This document shows positions 24,196-37,884 of a stretch of 64,000 nt of DNA, piece by piece. The stretch covers positions 85,227,183 through 85,291,182 of the forward strand of contig NC_079499.1 of assembly GCF_030052815.1 (NCBI RefSeq), in the 5' to 3' direction. The stretch comes from Hevea brasiliensis. Taxonomy: Eukaryota; Streptophyta; Magnoliopsida; Malpighiales; Euphorbiaceae. The translations under genes were made by a program, and so were the position numbers. Under the pieces are notes generated by a model. That model was not told the origin of the DNA. It saw nothing but the letters and a program-made list of their open reading frames with translations, and made no database searches. The first letter of the stretch is position 1; every line of letters begins with the position of its first letter.

Positions 24196-27100
24196 TGTGA
24201 TGCCCCTCACCCGTCTATAGTGTAGCTGAGCGAGGAGTGCCACGTTCGATGCTGGAGCACCCTATATTGTCTCATCATATTCATTGTAAATTTTTAATAT
24301 CATTTAAAAATAGGCATTTCATATGTGGAATTTTTTTTATAACAATTTATTTTTGTGGATACCCGGGCAGAGCCTCCTCTGTTTAATTGGCATCTGGCGG
24401 GTTCCACTAGTTACCTGTTAACAACAATTTCATATCTTTACATGTCATATCATGTCATTTTTGCTCATACAATTTCAAGTTCATTCATTCATCTAGAAAT
24501 TCATATGCAGAAATTCATAACTTTATTTACAATCCAAAATATGTAATTACAACTTTTATTTACATCACAAACTAGTAATTACATCATGATTATACACAAT
24601 GAACAAAAATACTAGTCTATACATGGACCCTACCAAAATACAAAAGACTGGTGAGGTGACTCTGGACTGTATGCAGATCTGGTCAACTGCGGTCAGAACA
24701 CTACAAAGCACTACTGTGGCAGCTGTTGATCTCCAGTACCTACGCGATGGAAAATCCAACGCACTAAGCAATTTGCTTAGTGCTGCATAATCTTAAAGCA
24801 GAATAACTAAATAATTTAAAATGACGATAATATGTGTAATTTCATAATTCTAGGTCCATGGCATATTTTATAACACTTTGGGATCAATATATTTATCAGG
24901 ATCTTATCTATGCATATATTTCATTTTCAGTCTCCTTAAACTCATATCAATGAATTTGTCATCAATTCTAAGACATTTATAAATTTCCTACGCTCTAGGA
25001 ACAGTTAAATTTAATGGTATCATTTCTATTCATTTCTTATATAGTCTAAGTCATTTATAACTTTTCTATGCTTTGAAAATAAATTAATTATTAGTATCTT
25101 TTCTGGGTATTAATTTCATTCTCTGGCTTTTTAAACTCATATTAGAGTCTTTGGAATCGTATTAGTATATTTTATGTCATATCGGTGTATTTCATGTTAT
25201 ATCTGTATATTTGTGCTCAAGTAACCTACAACCAACTATAATGTTGGATACACGGGAGTATACAGGTTAGACAGCCATATGTCTACCTTGTATACATCTG
25301 TCAGGCACAAGGCCTGCTGTCAGGCTTGTAAAGCCAGAAATAAGGTTAGGCACAATGGCCAATGGGTAGGCATATAGCTTGTAGAATAATCATATCAGAC
25401 ATATATTTAGTTCATGATTTGCTCTGCAAGCAGTACTGCTATTTGTGGTCCTTAATTGGTATATCAATCGATCCAACTATATACATATAAGCCTAGGCAT
25501 ACTTTGGGAAAATTAATACTATTAAGCACTTATAGTTTTATTATTTCATGCTATGTACTATTAAGCGTTCATAACATATTTTTATTTCACTTAATGTACT
25601 ACCTATACTTTATACCATTTCCATGTTATTATAATGGGAACATAGGTCCCAAGCACTTATTCGTATAACTTATTATTTATCACTCTCATTATTTTATGTC
25701 ATGTACTATACATATTTATAGTATTTTTATTTCATATATGATGGAAACATAGTTTCCAAGTGTATTTTCCTATGACTTATGTGTTTAGCAAACCATTTAG
25801 GTAAATTTACATTTTATGTATCAACTAATTTCATGTCATCTTGTAGTGGGAAAGTAGGTCCCACATACTTATTTCATGTAATTTAGCATGTAGAGACTTG
25901 TTAGGGATAAGTCTTTACTAAAAACAATTTAATTCAAGAACCTTTCTTTAGGTTCAGTTTCACTGTTTTGACTTTACATATCACGTGAGCAATTACACAT
26001 TATTACTTATTTCTTTGAAACGTACATATCACTTTATAGTGGGAAAATAGGTCCCACATACCCTTTTATGTGGTTTAGTGTTTAATGGCTTGTTAGGGTT
26101 AAATTCCTACCATAAGATAATTTATCTCATGGACCTTTCTTTAGTTTCAGCTTTTGTGTCTTACTTTTACCTATTCATATGATCAGTTTGTAGCCACTGT
26201 TTGGCCACACTTCCTTCATGGAAGTTGTTCCTTTATATCTTATCTTTATTTTCCCTTTTGAATCATGTTAATTTTATTTTTAGAACTCAAGTTATGGTTG
26301 GATAATCATAGCTGACTCATTCCCAGATTCTGGTTCCTTAACTAGGCAACTTTTGGACTTAAATTTTACCTAATTAATGGAATAGGTTGCAGTCACTTTT
26401 AGGCATGGTAATCTTCATAAAAATTGTTGTCCTATTTCTTATGATCATTAAGAAATTTGTATCACAATTTTTCAAGTTTTGTGGAATTATTTATGGCCAA
26501 TTAACTGACCTAGGTTCATGTACCCTATGCCAACAGGGGCTCAGTTCTGGACAGTGATTGTAGATCACTTTTTGAGATTCTTAAATTCATAATTTAAGGA
26601 AGGTTCCTTAAACAAAGTTGTAGCCCTATTTCTCAGATTTCTGGAAAGGTATGTCTCATCTCAATTAGATTTTTCTAGTGGGAGTTATGACTAAAAGACT
26701 ATTCTGGGGTCAAGTGAAGTTTGGTCAGATTATAAGTTTTGATGCAATGAATTATTCTAACTATTTAATCTAGTTCTCTTATTTTCTGGGTTTTGGTCAA
26801 AACACCAATTTTGTAGGTCTGTGTCTTATGGAAATTTTGCCATTGATTTCATTACATTTAAGTTCTTGTAGACCAAGTTATGGTAATTTTGCCAAAATTG
26901 ATCAGGTGAGGTTAGGTCTAGCAGTTTCTGGGTAACCTAATTCTGGGCAGTTTTGTGACCTAACTTAGGCCAGTAATTTGGTTTGGTTTTTGGCATTTCT
27001 GGGTTTAGTGTTCTTCATTAAAATTGTAGCCCTATATCTAAGCTTTCCAATGGTATCAAATTCAGGTCAATTGGACCAGTGTAGAGGGAGTTATGACCAA

Positions 27101-28458
27101 ATGAACATGTATTATTCATTTGGTCATTTTCTGGGTTTGGTGCAGGGTAATCCAGATTTGGGTAGTATTTAGGTCAAGTTTTGGAAAGAATTTGGGCATG
27201 ATTTCTTCATGGAAAATGGGCTATTTTGGGTATAGTTTCACTTTCAATTGGCCTCATACCAATTGGAGTCACATGTTTTTAGTTATGGTTCAAAACTCAT
27301 GCTGGACTCATTGAGTCCTAAAACCTGCAGAAAACAAGCACTCCCAATTTCAATTTCCTCCATCTTCCTTACTTCAATTGGCATGTATAGCACTTCTATA
27401 AGCAACAATCTCAACTCAACCAAGTCAATTTCAAGCATTTACATAAAGTCCCCACATCATATACATAAACCCTAATTCCAATCACCCAATTTACACAAAC
27501 TCAACTCTTTTACACTTCTTATCATATCAACTATTCAAACATCCTTATGGAACCATTTTTCATCATTTAAAAACATTAAACCTCACAAGATCATGGTTGC
27601 TGAAATTAGGGTCCTTCAATTCCTTTTTATTTGTTTTCATTTTTATGGAATACTCACTCATCTCATCATTCTTACAAGATTTAAAGAAGAGAGGGAGTGG
27701 TATTTTTGCACTTACCTTGTGACCCAACTTGCAAACTTTAATTTTTCTTCTTCAAATGGGTATCTAAAGCTTCCTTATGGAGTGGGGAGAATTATTTGTG
27801 AAGAGAGCTATGAGTTTTGATGGGTAAATAAAGAGGAAATCAAGCTTTAAGCTTGATAACAATGGTGGGGAGGGAGAGACCAAGGGAGACGGCAAGGAGA
27901 GAGAGAGAAGAGGAAGAAGAAGATGGTTGGTGGGGTGTTGTCTTTTATGGGTATTTATATATATACATTTATGTGTACTTAATTTTTTTTTAAAATTTCA
28001 TAAGCCTTTTTTTTCTTTTCTTTTCTTCTTCTTTTCTTTTCTCATTTTCCAATTCATTTCATAAATTTTTAGTTTATGTTAATTATTTTATTCTCTCAAT
28101 TTTTAATTTGACATTTAGGTTAAAATTCACCTCTAGGAGTGAAATGACCAAAATGCCCTTTGGGGTGCATATGGGGTTATTTTTATTATTTTTGTATCAA
28201 TTAATAAATTCTCTAAATTTTATTTTATTTTCTCTAACTTTTCTTTAATATCTTTAATGTCATTTTTACCTAAATAAATCTTAAAATTGGGTCCCAAAAT
28301 TATTTCCTATATTTATTAAATTTTTCTTTACATTTATTTCATTAATTTAAGTTTTTTCACTATAGTTTAAGTGTAGTTTTAGATATTCTGACTGTTTAAA
28401 CAGACATTAGTCGCTGGAATAGTAGAATGTAAGGACTACCTATGGTGAGGGCATTACA
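24196..28458 (-). mobile_element. Solo LTR D (Tekay-type, 4.26 kb)
   Basis: It begins TGTGATGCCCCTCACCCG on the plus strand, the complement of the usual LTR end, and finishes GGGCATTACA, the complement of TGTAATGCCC. The same 5 bp, AGATC, lie at 24191-24195 and 28459-28463. No gag, pol, primer site or polypurine tract lies between, so this is a single LTR left by recombination between two LTRs of a full element. It carries the conserved hairpin at 24762-24782. At 4263 bp it is longer than the A, B, E and F LTRs. Small open frames inside it do not resemble proteins. Confidence 0.88.
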
Positions 28459-28945
28459 AGATCTGATCTGCAGAAGTGTCGTGTCACCTCATCACTACAT
28501 TTTGGTAGGGCCCGTGAGCTACAGGAAATTTTATTATTGTACATTGGAATTAATCATTAAGTTTGTAATGTAAATTCTGGATTTGTATAATAATTTTGTA
28601 CATTATGTAAGTCAGTAAATTTTATGCATGAAATGATTTTGCAAATTTGAGATGGAACAAGATGGAAATGTTATGGACGAAGATGATACATGATTTGAAA
28701 TTATTGAAAATTTATGATGGAAATGGAGAGTGATATAGATTTATTTAAACAGTTAATTGATTTTAACAGGTCAAATGTTAGTAAAATAGGGGAAACTCTG
28801 GCTGTTTCTCTATTTAAATATTATGATTTAATTAATAATGGAATTAAAATTACTAATGAATAAAGCAAGATAAGATAAGGTGCTCTAGCGCAGAATGTGG
28901 CATTCCTTGCTCGACTACACTGTAGATCGGGTAAGGGGTGTTACA
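28459..28945 (+). mobile_element. LTR C, right end
   Basis: This continues the plus-strand LTR after D, with GTGTCACCTCATCACTAC and TTGGTAGGGC matching the B LTR. It ends GGGTAAGGGGTGTTACA at 28945. No primer site follows, so C is either a solo LTR or the 3' LTR of an element that lies to the left of the window. Confidence 0.85.
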
Positions 28946-30223
28946 ATATTATTGTGCAATACTTGAAAGTGAAGGGCAATCTTATCTCCAGGTGTAATCA
29001 AATGTTTGTTCAAGTCAACATCATTCTATACCACCATATGGCCATGCAACTACTAATATAAGCAAACTCTTGAATTCCAAATATATGGCACTGCCTACAC
29101 TAATTTAACCTGCTACAACTATGGCTTATAATTAAGAGAACAAAATGGTTAATAGTAAAATGTGAGAAGGGAAAAAAAAGTTAAAATAGAAACACTCATA
29201 TAATAAGATCAGAGAATATACTACAATAAAATTGAGATACTCATAAAAACCATTAGATTGTCTCCTATGGATCCAACTCTTCCTTAGTAGAGATCAAATT
29301 TTGAGTTGTTCCATTCGTTATACTATCTCAAATTCCTTTAGCTCTAGGCTTCTAATTTCCTCCACTTGATCTAGTGATTTATTTGGCATGCAAGTAGCAG
29401 CAATATTAGTTGGATGATCTTCTTTCAAAATGTTTAAAGGATCTTCCTTTTGTTTTTTTTTTTGCTACTCTATTTTAGAGCTTCAAAATAGAGGATAGAG
29501 AGAGGAAGTTAATATAAAATACAATGTCTAGCACCTGTGTCTACTCTGTTTAACTCTATTTTAGAGCTTTAAAATAGAGAAAGTTAAACCATGGAATATA
29601 AATTATGATGCACTTGCGTGATTACAAACGTGAAAATTTATAAAATGAGAACAAATTTACAACAAACGCATAAATTTAGTTTACTTTGTATCACATAGAC
29701 AAAAATTAGTGAATTGTATCAGAAGTAAATATATAAGAACTTATAAGCATCATAGGACTCGAGATTCATTTGGCATGATGTGTAAATTTTCTTGGCAACC
29801 CTATAACTAGTTAGTTTCTTCAAATCTAGGCATTCTAAGTAAGTCCCCCAAGTTCTATGACAAAATAACAAAGAGATTACTACCATTTTCCAGTAACATG
29901 GTTTTCAAATGTACTAAAATGCATGGTCAACTCATTTCAATGTATAGTAATTTCATTAGGGAATATTACATTCAGATTTTTTTTTTATGTTGATTAAATG
30001 CCACCTATCCCTACTTTGAACTAGTACTAAGAATACAAGATGAGATACATATTCATCAAACAAGTTGGAAGAAAGAAAATCTAAAAATAGCTCCATAAAG
30101 CTATAAAGAGGAAGGATAGAGAATTTGGCCAAATGAGTGCTGTAATTACTATAATTATGCAATTAAGGTGCCAAGTAAGCAAAGAAACTCCTCTTCACTT
30201 GCTCCTTAATGCGTGTGTATCAT
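28946..30223. other. AT-rich stretch without recognisable gene
   Basis: No reading frame with a familiar protein is seen, and no LTR ends. The only structure noted is the pair of short inverted repeats at 29468-29579. This is the least repetitive-looking part of the window and may be old host or decayed repeat sequence. Confidence 0.6.
29468..29579. repeat. Two near-identical short inverted repeats
   Basis: CTCTATTTT (29468-29476) pairs with AAAATAGAG (29485-29493). The same pair recurs at 29554-29562 and 29571-29579, with loops AGAGCTTC and AGAGCTTT. The two hairpins are 86 bases apart. They may mark the ends of a small transposon remnant or a MITE, but no clear target duplication was found. 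Confidence 0.5.
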
Positions 30224-32146
30224 TGTCACGACCTAACTCTATAGGCTGAAACAACACTAGAACTTGGGTTAACCTAAAATCCTCAAAGCCCATAGTAAGC
30301 CTCATTATTCCGAAACCTATAACTAGACCTAAACTCAGGGCCCAACATGCAAGATAAAATAAAATATTATAATTAAATTTCGATCATCTCAGCTAAAAAA
30401 CTATCACACATACACATAAAGGGGAGCCCAGCTCACCCTAATTTCTAACATTTGTAATCCATTTAATTATTAATAATTAATAATACAATATATTAATACA
30501 CTTTAGTGTTACAACAAAGTTCTAAGAGCAAAATAAACAATAAGTAAATAATTAACTAAACAAAGTAAAAACTATTGCTAAACAATATGAAAACCTACAA
30601 ACAAAATGTAAGTTAGACTCTGTAAAAAAGAATGCTTCTCCTATAACCTGGAAAAAAAATATATTGAACAAGAATGAGCGACTAACTTAAAGAATTTAAA
30701 TATTGATTATAATTATAATTTCTATATTTATCTAATTCTAATGCAATCCTATTAATGAAAAACAAACAAATAACCCAATCCTCGCACGGGAGGATAAATT
30801 GGAGCCACACATGCACCCATAATACATATTTGGGAGTTGACCCCATATCTTGGCTCTCTAAAATCTTACAATTTCTCTTAAACCTTTTTGCTAGAGTTAG
30901 TGAAATATGGTGTCATACCTACCTTACAGTGGCGAGATGTACCTACCTTGCCCATCCATATTCATATCCACAGGAGTCGGTGAATTTCTCATGCCATACC
31001 TACCCCAGGATTTCATGTTCATAATACATACATATAAGCTCCAACTTATCCCCTAGGCAGCATAGCACAGAAAATTTATAATGCAACACTTAGGGGATGC
31101 TCGAGATATAATAACTAATTACATATATGCAAATGAATGCATGAGCATGCTAATAAATAAAAAATAAAAAATATAAATAATATTGAAATTATAAAAATAA
31201 TCAATAAATAACTCACAGAGCCGGTGACCTGACTGTAGTTAGTCCAGCTGGAAGAAGAAGATGGTCGGCCCCGATCACCTACATAGATACACTGATCTCT
31301 ATTAATTAATTAACAGAATTAACCAATTAATTTAATCTACAAAAGTAAGAATAAATCCTAAGGTGTTATTGAAATTTCGGTGGAGTCTCCCATATAACAG
31401 GACCTAATCCCCTGTAAGAAAACTCAATAAAACGTAACACATAGGGCCTCAGGTCCACAACAGCATTTACAATGCCCATCCAGGGCATATAAAAAACTTA
31501 ATATAGGTCCAATCGTCTAAACTCTAGCTTCAGTCCCTAACTCCTCTACAATCCAAATAATTATTTCTAATACTTTAAAAATTATGAACATATTTTTGGA
31601 GGTCCTTTATATCGCCCTTGTATTAATTAAATTTATTTTACTTAATTTCCCTAAGCCATGAATATTTTATAGATTAATCAGCTAGCTTAAATGTAAAAAC
31701 TATACAGGTTGAGTTTAGGATTACCTTTACAAATTCTACTACCTATAAAGCATCCGAAATATCTGAAAAAACTAAAAATGATTGTAAACATGACAACCTT
31801 CCATGACGGGCCACTAGGAGTCCAGACTAGGCCAAAAACTTGGTCTCGGGCACCGATGGGCTATCATTGATCTGAATATACCTTCGGGATGCCCATGAGC
31901 TACTGGTGATAGATCCGTAAATGATTCATCAAAAATCCACTCTGATTTTCGATATCGACCGATTTAGTTTAGGCCATGCGATGAACATCTTTTTTGTCCG
32001 ATCTATGATATAGGTGAGGTTGGTATCAAATCGAAGCTTATGAAGAGTAGATGAAGATTATCAGGTATGATCGTCCATTCCTCTCATCATTTGGCTTTCT
32101 CTCCTCCATAACTTCTTCCTCATACCACTATGTGATGCAATGTTGG
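30224..32146. repeat. Probable remnant of another LTR family
   Basis: The block begins TGTCACGACCTAACTC, a form typical of plant LTR ends, and differs in character from its left neighbour. It has no significant coding frame. I could not find a matching right end or a target duplication, so its boundaries and strand are open. It ends where element F begins at 32147. Confidence 0.4.
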
Positions 32147-35100
32147 TGTCACACCTTACCCTTATAAAAGATATGACATGATCACATGATATGCCTAATG
32201 AATTATCGAAACACCCTCTGCCAATAATCCATTAAGCATATTACAAGGGATTTTAATGATCCCAAATTCAATTTCAAATTAAAATTGTCGAGGAAAGGTT
32301 TATTAATAGTTCAATGGTTTAAGAAAATACCATGAAAATTAATTAAGAAAGAAATAAGTGCTTTCAAAACTTAAAGAATTTTGATGAAATTTCGGCATGG
32401 TGACTGCTAAAAATTCAACTACCCAAAATTTTAAACCTGTTAAATAAAACCTGTAGCAATATATGTATATCACCAATCCATCAAATCATCATTTTCTCAA
32501 ATGCTTTTCTTTATTCACAATCAAAAGAAACACATTCTTACAATTTACATTCATTTGATTTCAATAAAATAATATTACATCATTTTTATATAACTGCTCG
32601 GATGGTTCTTACATATATATAGTCCCTATTTATATCAGAACAAAATTAAAAAGGGTAACCTAGAAGTATACCTTGCTTGATAAAAAGAATACATCTTCTA
32701 CTATGCTCACTCTGCTGTCTTCTCTTTTCCTTTACCTGCGGCAGTATAAAAACTATTATTGAGTACAAATACTCAGTAGTGTACAACCAATAATTTATAA
32801 AACCATATAAAACATAAGATGTTTGAACCATAACAAGGTATTTATTATGTTCCATTCCATGAAACATGAAAACCATATTAATATTCTCAATCATCAGCAA
32901 ATCATTTATTTTCAACAATACATTGATTATAACATTTAAAATCATCAGTGTTGCCAACATCTTACAATTTAGCAATGATATAAAATTTCCGATCAATGCT
33001 GTGTTGTACACCACAATAAAGCTATCTCAACCCCACTAGCCGTTGCTAATGAGGAAAGTAAAGCTAGCTAGCAAATATGGGTGCACCCATCCAATCTCAA
33101 CCTCAACTGGTAAGCCAGAGAGGGAAGGTAACATAATTAATCTCAACCCCACTAGCCATTACTAATGAGGGAAGCAATTAAAGTCTGTCATGCCAATTAT
33201 GGTTTTAAAACGATTCTAAAACAATTTCCATTCAAACAATAGACAATTCAAAACAATAGACATTTCAAATTATTACAAATCATCATATGTAGTTTGCAAC
33301 ACAACAATTCCACAAACACTTCTAAATCACATACATTCGGCCATCCCCTTGCTACAAAAAAATCAATGGCCAAACGTTCGCCTTTTCAACACAATTACAA
33401 TTTCTTTTCAACATTAAAAATATTCTCAAAACAATAAACCATTCTCAAATACAAAGGAAATTCACATCTGAAATTTTAAAACACAAGAAAACTAGAGTTG
33501 TGCATAAACCTTATTTTAGTCTCATTTCTTTGACATAATTTTCCCTTTACTGTCAAGTCCTCTTCTCTGCTAAAATACATAATTTCAAAAGCTTTAATAC
33601 TTATTATAACTTCCAATAATAGCTAACCAATTAAATTCCTAATGAAATTCCTAAGATGCTACACATTCTAACTATTCCAGATACATGGTAGAATTTGAAT
33701 ATATCTTTAGAACTCAATTTCAGTCTAGTTCTAGTCATAATTGGTCAAATTGGTCTATATGAAAGTTGTTCCTCTATGTCTTAGCTTTAATTATCATTTT
33801 GAATCATTCAATTTGGAGGTCTAGGTCATTAGTTATAGACAAAATACCAAGTACCATTCTGGGGTTCCTTATCCTGCAATTTTAGATTTTCCAGATTTTT
33901 ACCTGAATTTGCAGTCAATATCCAAGCACTTTATATCCAGAATTTATACCAGGTCTCTAAAGCAAAGTTTTAGGCCTTCATCTTAAGTTTCCAAATCATT
34001 TTATATCACTTCAAATAGAGATGTACAAAGGAAGATATGCCTTGATTACCACACGGAGGTCACAGGGCTAAATTGCTGAATTGCAGGAATTTCAGTTTTG
34101 AAATTTTGACTTACTCTAACATTTCAACCACTGTGCCCTTACATCTGGGTCTAGGTTAAAACATGAAAGTTGTAGCTCTATGTCTTATGTGTATTTTGGC
34201 TTTGAAATCATGCAATTTTCATTTGTGTAGCTTAAGTTATAGTTATTTTTCCAAAACTGTTTAGGTGACAATTTCTCATGTTTCAAGTCAGTTCCAAAAT
34301 CCAGTCAGATTTTTGGACTCACTTTGTCAAGCAAATTTGGATAGGTTACAACCATAATTTAGCATCATGGTCCCCATATGAAGTATTCCCCTATGTCTCA
34401 AGATTACACAGATTCAAGAATTACTCAATTTGGAGTTTTGTACAGTGAGTTATGCTCAATTTAATACGTACTATTCATTTGGTCAGTTTGCAATATTCTA
34501 GTTTTGCATTGCCGGATTCTACCCTAATTTAGGTATCTTCTGGTCATTTTCAAGGCAAGTATTCTTCGTGAAAGTTTTAGCATTTTGTCTTAGCTTTCAT
34601 TTTCCATTAGTTTCACATCATTTGGAGTTATGTAGCTCAAGTTATTAGCATTTAACCTCACTGGACTCAAGCTGTCTAGATACAACACTTAAGGCACAAC
34701 ATTAATGCCTTTAATTTTCTCACCAAATCATTAATATTTCTCAACAAATACATGCCAAATAATCATAATATAACCATGATAGCATTAAATAAGCTTCATA
34801 TCATAAAACCCTAATTGCATAAAAACCCTAATTCCCATTTGCCCAATTCAATCAATTTCAAGTTCATAAATCATGTTTACTACTTCATTCAAGCCTAGAA
34901 TTCAAGTTAATTGCATCAAAACACAAAGCCCCTAACTCCTATCCCCTTGACCGAAATTCCCTACTTCATAACATACATGATTTTTATCAATTTTCATAAT
35001 AATTTCTACACTTAAACTTGAAATACATAAATTCATAACTAATTAAACTTAAATCTCCTCTTACCTCAATTTGGCTAACACTTCTTCTTTCAAATTTCTT

Positions 35101-35715
35101 TGAATTATTGCTTGCTTTCTTCAAATCAAGGCTCAATTCAAGGTTTTCTCTTGATTTGCTATGGAAATTATGGAAAAAATTAGGAGTTTTGAAGCTTAGA
35201 AGAGTGCAATAATGGAGGATGAAAAGAGAGAAAGGGACGGCACAATGAAGAAGAAGGAAGAAGATGAAGTTGATGATGGTAGATATGTATATAAATGAGA
35301 TATTTATTTCATTAAATAAATTTTGTCTTATTTGTAGAATTGTCTAAATAATTATAATAATAATTCTAATTATAATCATCATAATTCATTAATTCCCTCT
35401 ATGTTCCATTAAATTTTCATACTCCTTTCAATTTATTAAATCCCATTCCAATATATTAATCTCACTTGTTTTAATTGACATTTCGGTCAAAAGTCAACTC
35501 TTCAAGTGAATTGACCAAAATGCCTTTCATTGGGTTATAATCCATCTTTTTCAATAATACCGATTAAGTTCATAACCCAATGATCACTTCGATTTTTATT
35601 CTATTTATCTTAATTAATTTCCATCTCTTTTTTGGTCCTCGAGTTAGATTTGAATAATACTATTGATAGACTAAAAATAGTACTATTCAGAGCTCGAAAT
35701 TCTCGGGACGTTATA
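32147..35715 (-). repeat. 3' LTR of element F
   Basis: The LTR is 3569 bp. On the plus strand it begins TGTCACACCTTACCC and ends CGGGACGTTATA. Its first 1.4 kb matches 40130-41560. The conserved hairpin here is TGAGTA (32760-32765) with TACTCA (32770-32775), a different stem sequence from A-D and G. Confidence 0.9.
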
Positions 35716-35728
35716 ACTTTTCCCCTCT
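35716..35728 (-). other. Polypurine tract of element F
   Basis: On the minus strand this is AGAGGGGAAAAGT, abutting the 3' LTR and preceded by GAAATTTCTTTT-like sequence as in A and B. Confidence 0.85.
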
Positions 35729-35761
35729 AAAAGAAATTTCGTCCTTAAAATTTACTTGGTA

Positions 35762-37117
35762 TCAAACTATGAACAGTTGTAGCTGTTGTCTCCTCATATC
35801 CTCTTCGCGTTCCCATGTGGCTTCTTCTCCAGAATGATTTTTCCATAGAATTTTCACCAAGGGAATTCGCTTGTTCCTTAACTGCTTCACCTCCCTCTCT
35901 AGAATTACTACGGGTTCTTCATCATATGTGAGATCTGGGTTGACTTCAATTGACTCCAAGGGCAATATGTGTGAAGGATCTGACCTATACCTTCGAAGCA
36001 TGGACATATGGAACACATTATAGATCTTATCCAACTCCGGAGGCAAGGCAAGTCTATATGCCAATGGACCCACTCTTTTCAGAATCTCATATGGTTGTAT
36101 GAAGCGAGGACTCAAAAACACCTTCAAATCCACATAGGACTTCTACTGGTCAGATGCAGCCTTTAGTCTATCCCGAATGATTTTAATTTTCTCCTCAGTC
36201 TGCTGCACAATCTCTGGGCTAATCAATTCCATTTCGCCCACTTCATCCTAACATAAGGGAGTTTTACATTTTCTGCCATATAATGCTTCATAAGGAGGCA
36301 TTCCAATGCTTGATTGGTAGCTATTATTATAAGAAAATTCAATCAAAGGTAAGTGTATATCCCAACTTCCTTCAAATTCAATAACACAAACCCGAACCAT
36401 ATCCTCCAATATTTGAATTATTCGCTCAGATTGGCTATCTATCTATGGGTGAAATGCTGTGTTGAAATTCAATCTAGTTCTTAGGGCTTTTTGAAGACTA
36501 CTTCAGAATCTAGAAGTAAATTTTGGATCTCTATCAGATGCAATAGATATTGGAACTCCATGTAATCTCACCACTTCATCAATATACAGCTTAGCCAACT
36601 TGTCCAGACTATAATCCATCTTCACTGGTAAGAAATGGGCAGACTTAGTCAACCTGTCTATAATTACCCAAACTGCGTCGTGATTCTTTTAAGTATAAGG
36701 AAGTCCCATCATGAAATCCATGGTAATCCTTTCCCATTTCCACTCGGAAATAAGCAATGGTTGCAATAATCTTGCTGGTACCTGGTGTTCTGCCTTCACT
36801 TGCTAACAAGTTAGGCATTTGGCTACAAATTCTGCAATGTCTTTCTTCATCCCTCTCCACCAGTAATGTTCTTTTATAGTTATGTACATTTTAGTCCCAC
36901 TAGGATGCATAGCAAATGGTGAATCATGTGATTCTTGTAAGATGATATGCTTCAATCCCACATCATTAGGATATAACAACATGCCTTCATCATTTAATAA
37001 AAATTCCAGTTTCTTACCATTCTGAGCTTCTTTCATTAACTTCAAGTACCCATCATCATTTTGAGCTGCTACTTTAATTTGTTTAGTTAGCATTGGCTTC
37101 ACTTGCATAATAGCCAA
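35762..37117 (-). pseudogene. Element F integrase and chromodomain
   Basis: The zinc-binding region (AMHPSG...CLTC) is at about 36803-36930. The core is at about 36390-36790, with [16 protein letters not shown] and QSER, but stops stand at several Trp or Gln positions. The stretch [12 protein letters not shown] is continuous, so no intron-like insert exists here, unlike A and B. The C-terminus (35762-36133) has PRFIQPYEI and the chromodomain-type IPLVKILWKNHS and EEATWE. It is not translatable as one protein. Confidence 0.88.
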
Positions 37118-37120
37118 AAT

Positions 37121-37884
37121 CTACCCATCAGTATCTATCACCAATTCTGCATGTAATGCTCTTAAGTCATGCACTATAGATAAGGGTGAAACTTTTAAGC
37201 TAGATAAGGTCTTCCGACTTAAGGCATCTGCCACTACATTAGCTTTCCCTAGTTGATAATCAATCAAACAGTCATAATCTTTTATCAACTCCAGCCATTT
37301 CCTTTGCCTCAAATTCAGTTTCTTCTAAGTGGCCAAAATTTTCAAACTTTTATGATCTATGTAAATATAACATCTTTCCCTATACAAGTAATGTCTCCAA
37401 ATCTTAAGAGCAGAGACAACTGCTGTAAGCTCCAAATCATTGGTGGGATAATTCCTCTCATGTGGCTTAAGCTGGCGTGAAGCATAAACAATGACATTCC
37501 TATCTTGTATCAACACACAGCCTAGTCCATTATGAGAAGCATCACTATAGATAGTATACTTTTTACCCAGTGTATGTCAAGATTGGAGCTTTAGTCAAAC
37601 ACCATTTTAGTTTATGAAAGCTCTCCTTGTACTGGCCATTCCATTGAAATTTTATATCTTTCCGCAGCAACTTAGTTAATGGAGATGCTAACATAGAAAA
37701 TCCCTTCATAAATCTGCGATAATATCTAGCTAAACCAAGGAAACTGCAAACTTCTGTAACATTCTTTGACGATTTTCAATTAAGGATAGCTTACACCTGA
37801 CTAAGATCCACTTTAATTCTCTCTATCGACACCATATGCCCTAAAAAGGCAATATCTTTTAGCCAAAACTCACACTTGGATAAT
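37121..37884 (-). pseudogene. Element F RNase H and end of RT
   Basis: RNase H shows [17 protein letters not shown] and YIDHKSLK (37325-37516), with the connection domain [12 protein letters not shown] at 37121-37312. Toward higher coordinates the RT thumb region can be read, with stops, as far as about 37885. There the sequence changes suddenly to unrelated DNA, so the RT palm with its FIDD motif is absent. Confidence 0.85.

Noticed and set aside
30755..31024. Open frame of 89 codons in the spacer after LTR C
   Set aside because: There is no recognisable domain, and it lies in a probable LTR remnant.
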